40,498 nt of DNA from Victivallaceae bacterium (GTDB lineage: Bacteria > Verrucomicrobiota > Lentisphaeria > Victivallales > Victivallaceae): positions 1 to 40,498 of the forward strand of contig JAKSOH010000006.1 of assembly GCA_024405675.1 (NCBI GenBank), written 5' to 3'. The number at the start of each line of letters is the position of its first letter. Position 1 is the first letter of the stretch. A program made the position numbers and the translations under genes. Positions 15,934 through 25,481 of the stretch are shown here, in pieces. Under the pieces are notes generated by a model, which worked only from the letters and a program-made list of their open reading frames with translations, was not told the origin of the DNA and made no database searches.

Positions 15934-15972
15934 TTTTGAGACCAGCTTCCAACGGACCGGCCGTCACGACCA

Positions 15973-17766
15973 TCAATTGTCGGCAACATCGCTTTCCCTG
16001 CGCAATATCTTCCAAATGACGAACGCACATATCACACACGCAATGCAATAGGCGGTACCGGCCACTGGACGCCCGTAAATGAACATTCCAACGCCGAATA
16101 TGGCGAATGCGATCATAAAACAGGCGACCAGCGACGCCAGCAGCTGCGCCGTCAGATTCCCGCGCGTGGCGGCGCCCTCCTTGAATTCTCCCATCGCACG
16201 GTAGACCGGACCCCAGAATCCGCCCGGATTGATCTTCCGGACGAATTTCACCAGAACTGCCATGTCTGTCTTGGGGCCGAGCCAGGCGAACGGCAGCCAG
16301 GTTGCCGTGGTAAGGGCGACCTGAACCGCCATCTGCTGCCAGTTGTTGAGCGGGCAATTCTTCCAGAGCGCGAAGACCGCGGCCCAGGCGAAGCTGCCGA
16401 TCATCGCTGCCAGCTCGCAGGAGGCGTTGATCCTCCACCAGAACCAGCGTATCAGGAACAAAAGCCCGGTTCCAGCGCCAATGCTGAGCAGCAGCTTGAA
16501 CACGCTGAGCGCGTCGCTCAATTGGAACGACACCAGTGCGCCGAACACCATGAGCAGGACGGTCGCGGCACGTCCGGCCCAGACCAATTCCTTCGGCGTA
16601 GCGTCCTTCCTTGCGAATCTCTGGTAGCAGTCGTTGACAAGACAGCTGGCGCCCCAGTTGAGCAGCGTGGACAAGGTCGACATGTACGCGGCCAGCAATC
16701 CGGCCACGACCAGCCCGGTGATGCCGGCTGGAAGCCTGGTCATCATGAGCGAATACGCCAGGTCGTTGCCGATCTGATGGCCGGGAATCGCCGGGCCGAC
16801 GGCGGCGCGCAGCGAATCCAGGTTGGGATAGATCACCAATGACGCCAGGGCCACGATTATCCATGGCCACGGCCTGACGGCATAGTGCATCACATTGAAG
16901 AACAATGTCGCCCACATCGCATGGCGTTCGTCCTTGGCGGCGAACATGCGTTGTGCGATGTAGCCGCCGCCGCCAGGCTCGGATCCCGAATACCAGACGC
17001 TCCACCAGGTGATGGCGAATGGCACGATGAAAAAGCATATCAGGTCGTCGGAACTGCCGAGCGGCATCACCGCCACCTTGCCCGCGGTAGCCGGAGACGA
17101 GGCTAGCTTGGTGAACAACGCGGGCAAACTGCCGATCTCCGGGGAACGCACGGCGCAGACGGCAGCCGCTATGGATCCGGCCATGGCGACGAAGAACAGG
17201 AAGAAGTCGGTATACAGGACGCCCTTGAATCCGCCCATTGCCGAAAAGACCATGGTGGCGAGCATGGCCCAGAAGACACTCTGCATCGGTGTCAGGTTGA
17301 GCATGGCGCCGCCAATCTTGATCGCGGCGAGGGTGACGCTGGCGATGATCATCACGTTGAGAAATCCGCCGAGATATATGGCGCGGAAACCGCGCAGGAA
17401 CATCGCGGTCCGTCCGCTGTAGCGAATCTCGTAGAACTCGATGTCGGTCACCACACCGAGCCGCCGCCAGAGCTTGGCGTAGACGAAGACGGTCAGCATG
17501 CCGGTCGGAATGAAGCACCACCATGACCAGTTGGCGTACACGCCGTGGGTCCGCACGAAGTCGGTCACGAGGTTGGGCGTGTCAGACGAGAAGGTGGTCG
17601 CCACCATCGACATCCCGAGCAGCCACCACGGCATCCCCCTGCCACCGAGGAAAAAGGAATCGCTGCTTTTTCCAGACGACCTGGACACGACAAGTCCAAG
17701 CAGCATGGTGAAGGAAAACACAATGGCGATGATAGTGTAGTCGATGGGAAACAAAGTTACGTTCAT
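15973..17766 (-). CDS. Sodium:solute symporter (SSS family), probable sugar importer
   Basis: A 597-residue polytopic membrane protein with about 13-14 hydrophobic segments. The N-terminal LGGRGMPWWLLGMSMVATTFSSDTPNLV region (read in pieces) and EFYEIRY are typical of SSS/SGLT-like carriers, which couple solute uptake to the sodium gradient. The ATG at 17766 is chosen because GGAGGA lies upstream; the frame extends 11 codons further without support. It sits after the GH10 gene and before the GT2 gene on the same strand, so the substrate is probably a sugar or short oligosaccharide released by these enzymes. A 162-bp spacer containing two hairpins precedes it. Substrate specificity cannot be read from sequence. 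Confidence 0.93.
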   Translation of the reverse strand: MNVTLFPIDYTIIAIVFSFTMLLGLVVSRSSGKSSDSFFLGGRGMPWWLLGMSMVATTFSSDTPNLVTDFVRTHGVYANWSWWCFIPTGMLTVFVYAKLWRRLGVVTDIEFYEIRYSGRTAMFLRGFRAIYLGGFLNVMIIASVTLAAIKIGGAMLNLTPMQSVFWAMLATMVFSAMGGFKGVLYTDFFLFFVAMAGSIAAAVCAVRSPEIGSLPALFTKLASSPATAGKVAVMPLGSSDDLICFFIVPFAITWWSVWYSGSEPGGGGYIAQRMFAAKDERHAMWATLFFNVMHYAVRPWPWIIVALASLVIYPNLDSLRAAVGPAIPGHQIGNDLAYSLMMTRLPAGITGLVVAGLLAAYMSTLSTLLNWGASCLVNDCYQRFARKDATPKELVWAGRAATVLLMVFGALVSFQLSDALSVFKLLLSIGAGTGLLFLIRWFWWRINASCELAAMIGSFAWAAVFALWKNCPLNNWQQMAVQVALTTATWLPFAWLGPKTDMAVLVKFVRKINPGGFWGPVYRAMGEFKEGAATRGNLTAQLLASLVACFMIAFAIFGVGMFIYGRPVAGTAYCIACVICAFVIWKILRRESDVADN

Positions 17767-17841
17767 TTGACAGGTCTCCTCCTTGAAAAAGTATTCCACA
17801 TACCTACTTTACATCGTCACCGGTTTTCATCCAAACGGAAC

Positions 17842-17873
17842 ACCGCCTTCGGCGGACAATCGCCGGAACGGCG
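17842..17873 (-). other. Two tandem small hairpins in the GH10-symporter spacer
   Basis: CCGCC-TTC-GGCGG (17842-17854) and TCGCCG-GAA-CGGCGA (17859-17873) are perfect short inverted repeats, side by side in the 162-bp gap between GH10 and the symporter start. Neither is followed by a T run on the minus strand, so they are more likely RNA-processing or stability elements than terminators. Confidence 0.35.
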
Positions 17874-17928
17874 ACATTTCCTCCGCCCGGACACCCAGTG
17901 TGGAATTCATGCAGGGGGAAAGCCTGCG

Positions 17929-19521
17929 CTATTTGAGTTCAACCGTCTTTTCCCGCGTCGCGCCCGATGCGTCCTTCCACGTCAAACGGTAGGTGCCGCG
18001 GAATCCGCGGAAGGAAATCCTACCGTCCTTGTCGGCCTTGACGGTCAAGTTCGTCTTCCACTGTCGGTTGACGAGGTCGTCGAGCGCATAATAGACCGGT
18101 TTTTTGCTCATATCGGGACGCAGGATGCCGGAGGGGAAACACTCGGCGTGGCTGCGGAAATCGACGGTGTTCCACCAGGTGATGCCGGTCATCGCCGGCA
18201 AGCTGAACCACAGCCGGTACAGATTGTAGGCGATCACCGCCTGGATCGCCTCGCCGCGCGCATCGTTGCCCGGCGCCATGATGGTGATTTCGCTCAAATG
18301 CATCGGCTTGCCGAGCGCCATCAAGGGCTCCATCGCCGCGCGCACCATCGTCGGACTCTGGTCGCCCGCCTCGCCTTTCAATTCGCCTTCGCCCCTGGCA
18401 ATCGCCTCGGTGTCCGACGCGCGGAAGATATGCATCTGGCAGCCGATCACGTCGATTTTCGCCCCGCGGTCCAGGAGTTCCCCGATCTGCCTGACGTAAA
18501 GGGCGTTCTTGTACTGGTACGGCACGTCGTTGATGTTCAGCCACGCCCTGTCCGGCAGGTTTTCCGCCGCGGCCTTGAAACTCCGGAACACATAGTCGCC
18601 AGGCATCGCGCCGTAGATGCTCTTGGTGATTTCGCCGCCAGGCACCATGCGCGGGGCCTTCCCGAGATACTCGCGCGGCATCGTGTCAACGACGCTCTCG
18701 TTGACGACGTCCCAGGAATCGAAGCGGTCGCCGTACTTCCTGCAGATGTTCACGACCCGGTTCATGAACGAATCGTTGACGAACTTGCAGTAGTCCGGAT
18801 ACTTTTTCGCGAACTGTTCCTCGGTCAGGTCGCCCATGACGCACCAGTAGTTGGTCCATCCGAGCGTCCTGGTCGCGGGATCGTTGTACTGGAAGTTCTT
18901 CCTGAAGAATTCCGACTCCAGTATCTCCCTGGGAAGCTTTTCCAAATACCATTTCGGCAGCATTTTGTTGCATCCCCACACCAAGGGATGTCCGTGCTTG
19001 CGCACATGATTCGCATCGCAGAAGTCGAGCAGGACCTTGATCGGCGGCTTGCGGTAGAAACGCTCCTTCCACGGCTCCTTGCGGCTCTGCCAGAATTCCG
19101 GTGTGTTGTCCGGCGTCACGTCGTCGCGGTAGAAACCGGGTTCCGGCTCGTAGTCCTTCCAGTAGAATGGTATCGTCGCCGAGTTGAAGAGCTCCTTCCA
19201 CATGGCCTTGTATTTGGCATTCGCCTCATCGCTCGGCAACTGGTCGAAGTCGAAGATATGCGCGCCGAAGAAAAAGGCGTGCCGCGTCTGCTCGACCTTG
19301 ACCTTGGTCCCGGCTGGAAGACTGAGCTCGAACACTCCGTCCGCCTTGCGGTATTTCTCGATATCGCGGTCGATACGCGCATTTTCCCCGGCATTCCACT
19401 GCGCGAGGTATTTCTCGCCCATGGCGTATTCGTAATTTCCAATGTCGAACTTTTCCGTCCGGCCGTGGCAACACCACGCGGACAGAACAGCAACCGCCGA
19501 AAGCAACAACCTTTGTCTCAT
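17929..19521 (-). CDS. Secreted GH10 endo-1,4-beta-xylanase-like enzyme
   Basis: A 530-residue protein with an N-terminal export signal (MRQRLLLSAVAVLSAWCCHG; a lipid anchor at a Cys is possible but the lipobox is poor). Residues about 60-90 carry the beta-strand lead-in ending HAFFFGAHIF that precedes many GH10 domains. The GH10 barrel shows HGHPLVWG (176-183), WDVVNES with acid/base Glu275, and HLSEITI with nucleophile Glu411. Retaining GH10 enzymes cut internal beta-1,4-xylosyl bonds of xylan. A C-terminal beta-rich tail (about 485-530) may be a small accessory domain. GGAG lies 7 nt before the ATG. It is part of the minus-strand cluster with GH13, GH1 and the symporter, and is the only one of the three hydrolases with a clear export signal. 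Confidence 0.9.
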   Translation of the reverse strand: MRQRLLLSAVAVLSAWCCHGRTEKFDIGNYEYAMGEKYLAQWNAGENARIDRDIEKYRKADGVFELSLPAGTKVKVEQTRHAFFFGAHIFDFDQLPSDEANAKYKAMWKELFNSATIPFYWKDYEPEPGFYRDDVTPDNTPEFWQSRKEPWKERFYRKPPIKVLLDFCDANHVRKHGHPLVWGCNKMLPKWYLEKLPREILESEFFRKNFQYNDPATRTLGWTNYWCVMGDLTEEQFAKKYPDYCKFVNDSFMNRVVNICRKYGDRFDSWDVVNESVVDTMPREYLGKAPRMVPGGEITKSIYGAMPGDYVFRSFKAAAENLPDRAWLNINDVPYQYKNALYVRQIGELLDRGAKIDVIGCQMHIFRASDTEAIARGEGELKGEAGDQSPTMVRAAMEPLMALGKPMHLSEITIMAPGNDARGEAIQAVIAYNLYRLWFSLPAMTGITWWNTVDFRSHAECFPSGILRPDMSKKPVYYALDDLVNRQWKTNLTVKADKDGRISFRGFRGTYRLTWKDASGATREKTVELK

Positions 19522-19597
19522 CTTTGCACTCCACTGATATTCAACGAAACCAACGTCCGATTATCGAAACCATGTAACCATCTGATTGCCAACTGGA

Positions 19598-21184
19598 TCA
19601 TGCGCGCCGACGATTCGTCCGCCGAATTTGGTAGATGCCGTAACTGCACGAATCGAGCGTGAATGTACCGTCGGGCGCCATCCGTACCGATTGTGAGAGA
19701 AGCTCTTCCGCGTCTTTGTATTTCGGCATCCGGACCGACACGACGTTCCGGCTGGAATTGAGGATGACGAGCAGTTCCTCGTTGCCCTTGGCGCGGACAT
19801 AGGCAATCGGCATCCTACGGTGCCTGAGGTAAACGAGTTCCGCATCGGCGTCGTTGTCGAGTGCGACATGCTGTTTCCGCAGGGCCAGAAGCCGCGTCAC
19901 GGCATCATATGTCGCGTTGTTGCCCTTGATCGCCTCCGCCACGCATGGTGCGTCGGGGGAATCGTCGACGGGGAGATAGAGCTTTTCCTTCGCCGCCGTC
20001 GAAAACCCGGCGTTGACGAACGCAGTGTCCCATTGCATCGGGGTGCGGCTGCCAGTGCGGCGTTCGCCACCCTCTTTTGGCGTCAGGTTTTCGACATAGC
20101 GCATGCCTATCTCGTCACCGTAATACAGAAACGGCGTTCCTGGCAGCGTGAAAAGCATCGCCAGCTTGACGATCGTGTTGGCTTCGCTGCCGTAGTAGCG
20201 CAGGCGCGCGCTGTCGTGATTGCCCGAGTAAAAGCCGATGTAGCCCTTTTTCCGCGTCTTTTGGATCAATTCGAACGTCGGTCCGATGGCAGGAACGGGG
20301 TCGGTGAAATGTGTTTCCGCCATCGCCATCTGCGGCCAGTTCGGATCCGGTTTCTCCGGCCGGTATCCGGCCCGCCAGAACGAGTTGTAGCAGAAGTCGA
20401 TGTGAAACCCCGCCTTCAGAGCCGTAGCAGGATCGAACCACTCGGAAATCAGGACGTTTTCCGGGTAGTCGCGGTCGAACATCCTCCTAATCTCCCTCCA
20501 GAAGGCGATCGTCTTTTTCTTGCCATCGTCGCGTTTGATCACGCTGCTGGCCATGTCGACCCGGAATCCGTCGGCTCCCATGTCCATCCAGAAGCGCATA
20601 ATCCGTATTATCTCGTCCTTGGTGGCGCGGCACCGCGGATCGTCATAGCGGAGCTCCCACGGATGCTCGGTCCTGGCATATCCGAAATTCAGCGCCGGCT
20701 GGACCGCGTAGTAGTTGGCGAGGAACGCGCCGCGCGGTCCCCAGCCGGAGATGAAGTAGTCGTCTCCCTTGCCGGAGCCGCGATAGTAGGCGATCGGAGA
20801 CCAGACGTAGTAGTCGCTGTAGGCGTTGCGCTCTGGTTTCTCCGACTCCTTGAACCACTTGCAGTCGAGCGAAGTGTGGCCGACGACCAGGTCGAGGATG
20901 ATTTTCAGACCGCGTTTATGTGCCTCGGCGAAAAGCCTTTTTGCATCGGCGTTGCTTCCGTAGCGCTTCGCCACCTTGTAGAAGTCGGTGATGTCGTAGC
21001 CGGCGTCGCGGAACGGCGATTCGTACCACGGATTGAACCAGATGGCGTCAACGCCGAGATTCCTGATGTAATCCAGTTTCGCTATGACACCGGGGATGTC
21101 GCCGATGCCGTCGCCGTTGGAGTCGTGGAAACTCTGGGGATAAACCTGATAGAACGATGCTTTTCTCAGCCAGCCGGGAGCCAT
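19598..21184 (-). CDS. GH13 alpha-glucosidase (oligo-1,6-glucosidase-like), cytoplasmic
   Basis: A 528-residue protein of the usual length for the oligo-1,6-glucosidase/trehalose-synthase-related part of GH13. It shows the calcium loop DSNGDGIGD (21-29), GFRVDMAS with nucleophile Asp210, LISEWFDP with acid/base Glu248, and GNHDSAR with the transition-state Asp324. A C-terminal beta domain follows (about 430-528). There is no signal peptide, so it works on imported alpha-linked oligosaccharides. It lies 22 bp from the GH1 gene and 76 bp from GH10. Its alpha-specificity next to beta-acting GH10 and GH1 suggests the locus handles a mixed-linkage diet. Exact linkage preference is not determinable by eye. 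Confidence 0.92.
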   Translation of the reverse strand: MAPGWLRKASFYQVYPQSFHDSNGDGIGDIPGVIAKLDYIRNLGVDAIWFNPWYESPFRDAGYDITDFYKVAKRYGSNADAKRLFAEAHKRGLKIILDLVVGHTSLDCKWFKESEKPERNAYSDYYVWSPIAYYRGSGKGDDYFISGWGPRGAFLANYYAVQPALNFGYARTEHPWELRYDDPRCRATKDEIIRIMRFWMDMGADGFRVDMASSVIKRDDGKKKTIAFWREIRRMFDRDYPENVLISEWFDPATALKAGFHIDFCYNSFWRAGYRPEKPDPNWPQMAMAETHFTDPVPAIGPTFELIQKTRKKGYIGFYSGNHDSARLRYYGSEANTIVKLAMLFTLPGTPFLYYGDEIGMRYVENLTPKEGGERRTGSRTPMQWDTAFVNAGFSTAAKEKLYLPVDDSPDAPCVAEAIKGNNATYDAVTRLLALRKQHVALDNDADAELVYLRHRRMPIAYVRAKGNEELLVILNSSRNVVSVRMPKYKDAEELLSQSVRMAPDGTFTLDSCSYGIYQIRRTNRRRA

Positions 21185-21206
21185 TGCAAACCTCTCTTTT
21201 TATATG

Positions 21207-22541
21207 TCACAACACCGCGTTGCTTCTTATGCACTCGGAATAATATCTCGCGCTCCACTTCGGGATGCGTTTCCGTGTCGCGTAATCGGTATAGACGATG
21301 CCGAATCGCGGCGCGAACCCCTGCGCCCACTCGAAATTGTCAAGCAGGCTCCACACGAAATATCCCTTGACGGGGATGTTCTCCGCCGTCGCGCGCTGCA
21401 AGTTGCGCAGGTAGTTGCGCAGATACTCGATGCGTCCGGAATCGTAGATTTCCCCGCCATCGCCCAACGTGTCGGCGGAGGAACAGCCGTTTTCGGTCAC
21501 GTAGGTCGTCTTGCCCCACAGTTCGTGAATGAATTTCGCGCCGTAGTAGATGGACGTCGGCACGACCCGCAGCCATGACAAATCCATATACGGATGGTCC
21601 GCGGCTCCGGGAAACAACTTGAATCCCTGCGGCGATTCGGAATCGGCGGTGCAGTAGTTCCCCGTGTAGACGTTGAAACCGGTGAAGTCGGTCGGCGTCG
21701 AAATGACCTTCATCTCCTCATCGGTGAAACGCGGTGCGTCGGATCCGGCTTTTTCCAGGAATTCATCCGGATAGCTCCCCTCCTCGATCGCAGTATGCCT
21801 CCAGGCGTTGGCAAAGCGCGCCGCCCTGCGCGCGGCGTCAATGTTTTCCGCGGTTTCGAAGAGCGGCACGACGATCCCAGGATTGTTGGCGATGCCGATC
21901 TCGGCGTGCGGCGCGGCGGCGTGGAGCGCCTGCGCGACGTAGCCGTGGGCGAGGTTTCCGTGATGGATAGTCTGGTAGATGTCCTGGCGCGGAAGCTTCA
22001 ATCCCGGCGCCATCCCGCTCCCGTTATGCCCGGCGGCGGTGAACATCGTAATCTCGTTGACGGTGAAGTAATGCCTCACCTTGCCGCCGAAGGATTTCGC
22101 CATGAAGGAAGCGAAATCGCCGAGTTTGCGGCTCGTATCCTTCGTCCGCCAGCCGCCTTGGTCCTCGATATACTGAGGAAGGTCCCAGTGGAAGATAGTC
22201 ACGTAGGGTTCGATGCCAGCCTCCAGCAAGGCGTCGACAAGCGACTGGTAGTAGGCGAGTCCCTTTTCATTGAGTACGTTTTCGCGCGGGAATACCCTCG
22301 CCCAGCTGAGCGAAAAACGATACGCACCGATGCCGAGCCGCTTCATCAGCGCGACATCCTCGCGAAAAAGGTGGTATTGGTCGCATCCCGTTGTCGGAAT
22401 GTCGCCGTTCTTTATCCTCCCCGGCTGCCGGCAGAAGCGGAGCCAGTTGGATTCGCCGGCTCCGTCGCAATCCAGGCCTCCCTCGGCCTGAAACGCCGCC
22501 GTCGCCGCACCCCACACGAAATTTTCCGGCATCACATACAT
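21207..22541 (-). CDS. GH1 beta-glucosidase/beta-glycosidase, cytoplasmic
   Basis: A 444-residue protein of typical GH1 length without a signal peptide. It has the N-terminal FVWGAATAAFQAEGG signature (usually QIEG), RFSLSW..V.P (75-85), TIFHWDLPQ (115-123), FTVNEI with acid/base Glu163, and TYVTENG with nucleophile Glu350. Retaining GH1 enzymes hydrolyse beta-glucosides, beta-galactosides or beta-xylosides at the non-reducing end, so this one probably finishes imported disaccharides. The variant TVNEI replaces the more common TFNEP. It begins 58 bp after the flavoprotein stop. The first ATG at 22541 has an acceptable purine-rich site; a second ATG three codons in is possible. Confidence 0.94.
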   Translation of the reverse strand: MYVMPENFVWGAATAAFQAEGGLDCDGAGESNWLRFCRQPGRIKNGDIPTTGCDQYHLFREDVALMKRLGIGAYRFSLSWARVFPRENVLNEKGLAYYQSLVDALLEAGIEPYVTIFHWDLPQYIEDQGGWRTKDTSRKLGDFASFMAKSFGGKVRHYFTVNEITMFTAAGHNGSGMAPGLKLPRQDIYQTIHHGNLAHGYVAQALHAAAPHAEIGIANNPGIVVPLFETAENIDAARRAARFANAWRHTAIEEGSYPDEFLEKAGSDAPRFTDEEMKVISTPTDFTGFNVYTGNYCTADSESPQGFKLFPGAADHPYMDLSWLRVVPTSIYYGAKFIHELWGKTTYVTENGCSSADTLGDGGEIYDSGRIEYLRNYLRNLQRATAENIPVKGYFVWSLLDNFEWAQGFAPRFGIVYTDYATRKRIPKWSARYYSECIRSNAVL

Positions 22542-22599
22542 CGATTTTCCATCCTCATGCTAGGCCGACCCAACAGACACCGCCGACGCGCCGCCCGCC

Positions 22600-25314
22600 C
22601 TATCTCGCCGGTTTCGCGCGATCAAGCACCAGTCTGGCGTGCGCGGCGTAGGCACGACGCGGATCGTTGGCGTAGGCCTCAAGTGTTTTCCGGGCGACGC
22701 CGTCGGCATCGCCGAGATTGTATAGCGCGCGGGCGATCGTCAATTCCTTGAGACAACGCATGCGCTCGAAATCGCTCTCGCTGGCGGCGCCCTGGTAGGT
22801 TGCAGCATTGGGTGATCTGTACCTGTAGACGTCATATTCCCGAATGAGAGGAATGCCGTTCGATTCCAGGCTGAAAGCATGGCCACCCACGCCGGGGAGC
22901 GCCAGCAGAGCGGCGAGTATCGGCACCGCCCGCCTGTCCTCGACAGCCTCGAAATACATCGCGACTGCCCGGTAGTGCGAGTATTCGCTTTCACCGCGGA
23001 GCTCCTTCGCCAAACGGCTGACCGCGTCGAACCCTGCATGCGATTTCGACTTAGCCAGCGCGATGACATAGCTGTCGATCTGGCTCACGGGACGGCCGAA
23101 TTGATCCATTCCTCGATACTGCCACCCCTTGTCCCACGTCGCGCCGGCCAATGCGGAAACAAGCGTCGACTCCCCGACATTGGAGCCGAGCATTCCAAGG
23201 ACATGCGCGCGAGCGATTTTTTCCGCCCCCTCGGCGGAAGACCGATAGGCTTTTTCAACGAGCGGCAGGGAGCGCGCCGGATCTGAAAAGACCTCCGCCA
23301 GTCCCTGGTATCCATGGCCGAGCGATGCGACGGCCTCCGCCATCTTTTCATCCGGGACAGGCAACGTGTCCCTTGCCGTCAGGACCCATTCGGGAACGAT
23401 GCCCTTGCGGACGAGATCGCGCTGCAGGCATTTGATGTCGATGTCCTTGAGCGGTTTGTTTTCGTTGAGGGCGTGTTCGCACGCCTTGCCGGCGACGAAG
23501 CCCTGGTTCTGCACGTCGCCGATCATGCGCAGAATCGGCATCGCGTCGCGGCTCGCCGAAAGCCCAAGCCCGATGACAATCAGATTGTCGGTTTTCCTAG
23601 GAAGCAGCGCCCGATATGGAAGATTCACGGTTAGCGGGCGGCTGCCCGTCGTCTGGATGAAAAGTTGCGGATCTACGGTCTGTCCGTGCGTGTCGAAATT
23701 CGACCTCGTGATGCAGACGATGTCGGGATAGGAGCGTTCGAGCAGCACGTCCTGCGGAGTGACGCGGAAAAGCCCGAACAGGCGGCGGCGTTCGCGCGTA
23801 TCGATCATCTGCGACTGGTCCCAGAATCCTGCGTTCTCCTGGTAGGAGAGCCGGCCGCGCAGCGAAAGATACCAGAGATCCTCCGCGTCGCAGTCATTGA
23901 CGAAGGTCCAGTCCAAGTTCAGATAACTAAAACCAAGTTTCTTGCGCATGAATCCAGCGCCCTGCAACGAAAGCTCGTCCGCGGTGATGAACTCTGTCTC
24001 CTCGCCCGCCGCAGCGGCGATGTCACAATTGCCGGTCGCGTCAATCACCATCCTGACGGGGACGCGGACTGGATAGCCCTCCGCCAGCATCACCTTGAGC
24101 GCGACAATGCGGCCGTTTTCCTTTTCAACGCCGTAGACGAATGAACCGAGCATAATCGTCGCCCCCTGGCGGTGGCAAGTCGAGCGGAGAAAATTCTCCT
24201 TGGACTGGGTGTGGACGAGACCGTTCGATTCGGCGAGCGCTCTGTCCAGTTCCGCAGTGAAACCGACGAGATTGCCGAAACAGTACTTGCCGATCTGCCC
24301 TTCCGTCGACACACCTCCAAGACGATAGCTATACTCGAAGCCGATCGACTTCATACTGCTGCGCGAGGCGGCGACCAAAGCGGGAGCGCCGCCGGTGCCA
24401 AGTCCGACTACTGCGCAATCGAATCCTTCCGACAACGGCGCCTCTGGCGACGGCACCGGTTCGCCGCCCGTGGCGGCCCTTGCGTAATCGGCCGCTTCGC
24501 GCCCGGCGAGATAGGGATGGAGCTTGCCAAGGGGCCCCGCAGTGAAAACGCCAGGGGCGTCCTTCTCCAGTTTGTCCGGTGCATCCAGGGAACAGCTCTC
24601 CGCACTTTCCATCTGGGATTTAGTCCAGGTTTTCTCCCTAGCGATCTGCTCCATTTCGGCGAAACTCCATGGCGAACCGTCCTTCATCGGGACGGAGAAC
24701 GTGCATTTCCACAGGAATGCCTCCCTTGAACGGGGGCTACTATGATGGTAGCCGTCGTTGATCTCGTGAACGCCAGTCGAAGCGATTTTTTCCGCGACCA
24801 GGCCGTCCGCTTTCGGTTTCTCGCAGGAAACCACATAACGCGTCGCCTCGTATTTCCTGGCGGGAAAGGGCTTGAACACGCTCCCTGCCGCCTTGGCGGC
24901 GTAGGCGCGCTCCGTCGCATCGACGACCGCCTTGGCTGGAATGAATCTTTCACCGGAACGGCTGACGGTCGTCACGCCAGCGACGGCGCCGTCCGCCGTC
25001 CTGACGATATCCTTCACGTAAGTCCAGGTACGGAAATCGATTTTTTCATCCAGCAACCGGCGATCGGCCGCCTTGCGGACGGCGAGCGGTTCGACAAGCT
25101 TGCCGTCCCTGGCCGGAAGAATCAACTTGCCGGCGGTGTCGCACATCAAGGCGTGACGCGCCTCGAAGAGGACGACGCGCGCCCCCTTGGATTTCGCTCC
25201 GACCGCCGCTTCGATTCCGGCCTGCGTGCCGCCGATGACGACGACATCCACATTCTCGAAAGCGCGACATGCGCAACAAATGGCGAACAATCCGAACAGA
25301 ACGATTTTACGCAT
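22600..25314 (-). CDS. Large exported FAD-dependent oxidoreductase with two flavoprotein modules and a helical C-terminus
   Basis: A 904-residue protein. A hydrophobic leader (KIVLFGLFAICCACRAF) runs straight into the first Rossmann motif DVVVIGGTQAG (23-33), with FEARH at its end and VVDATERAYAA (130-140) and GKLHPYLAGREAA (263-275) further on. A second, fuller module starts at DCAVVGLGTGGAP (299-311), with YRLGGVS.EG (330-339), VIDATGNCDIAAAAG (423-437) and a late LIVIGLGLSASRDA FAD motif. About 250 C-terminal residues look helical and repeat-like. The second half fits the PF12831-type oxidoreductases that accompany glycan genes in PVC and Bacteroidetes; reaction and substrate are unknown. 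Export without a twin-Arg motif is odd for a flavoprotein. It heads the minus-strand glycan cluster. Confidence 0.85.
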   Translation of the reverse strand: MRKIVLFGLFAICCACRAFENVDVVVIGGTQAGIEAAVGAKSKGARVVLFEARHALMCDTAGKLILPARDGKLVEPLAVRKAADRRLLDEKIDFRTWTYVKDIVRTADGAVAGVTTVSRSGERFIPAKAVVDATERAYAAKAAGSVFKPFPARKYEATRYVVSCEKPKADGLVAEKIASTGVHEINDGYHHSSPRSREAFLWKCTFSVPMKDGSPWSFAEMEQIAREKTWTKSQMESAESCSLDAPDKLEKDAPGVFTAGPLGKLHPYLAGREAADYARAATGGEPVPSPEAPLSEGFDCAVVGLGTGGAPALVAASRSSMKSIGFEYSYRLGGVSTEGQIGKYCFGNLVGFTAELDRALAESNGLVHTQSKENFLRSTCHRQGATIMLGSFVYGVEKENGRIVALKVMLAEGYPVRVPVRMVIDATGNCDIAAAAGEETEFITADELSLQGAGFMRKKLGFSYLNLDWTFVNDCDAEDLWYLSLRGRLSYQENAGFWDQSQMIDTRERRRLFGLFRVTPQDVLLERSYPDIVCITRSNFDTHGQTVDPQLFIQTTGSRPLTVNLPYRALLPRKTDNLIVIGLGLSASRDAMPILRMIGDVQNQGFVAGKACEHALNENKPLKDIDIKCLQRDLVRKGIVPEWVLTARDTLPVPDEKMAEAVASLGHGYQGLAEVFSDPARSLPLVEKAYRSSAEGAEKIARAHVLGMLGSNVGESTLVSALAGATWDKGWQYRGMDQFGRPVSQIDSYVIALAKSKSHAGFDAVSRLAKELRGESEYSHYRAVAMYFEAVEDRRAVPILAALLALPGVGGHAFSLESNGIPLIREYDVYRYRSPNAATYQGAASESDFERMRCLKELTIARALYNLGDADGVARKTLEAYANDPRRAYAAHARLVLDRAKPAR

Positions 25315-25481
25315 TGCAAAAATTTCCTTTCCTTGTCCTTGCCGAACGGTACAAGCATTCCCGATTGTGACATCGGCAAATCGAGTAAAGAATCAATTTT
25401 CACCACTAATGTATATTTGGAAGTAGAAAAGTAAAGCGTACCATATATTGCGTTTCGTGATATTAACTCTCGCTTTGTGAC

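Noticed and set aside
15923-17524. Second minus-strand frame (533 codons) over the symporter
   Set aside because: An Arg/His/Asp-rich out-of-frame translation of the membrane protein gene; the true frame is strongly hydrophobic with SSS motifs.
17545-19662. Plus-strand frame of 705 codons over the GH10 gene
   Set aside because: It is opposite a clear GH10 enzyme with both catalytic Glu residues and has no motif of its own.
19820-21370. Plus-strand frame of 516 codons over GH13
   Set aside because: Antisense shadow; GH13 motifs on the other strand are complete.
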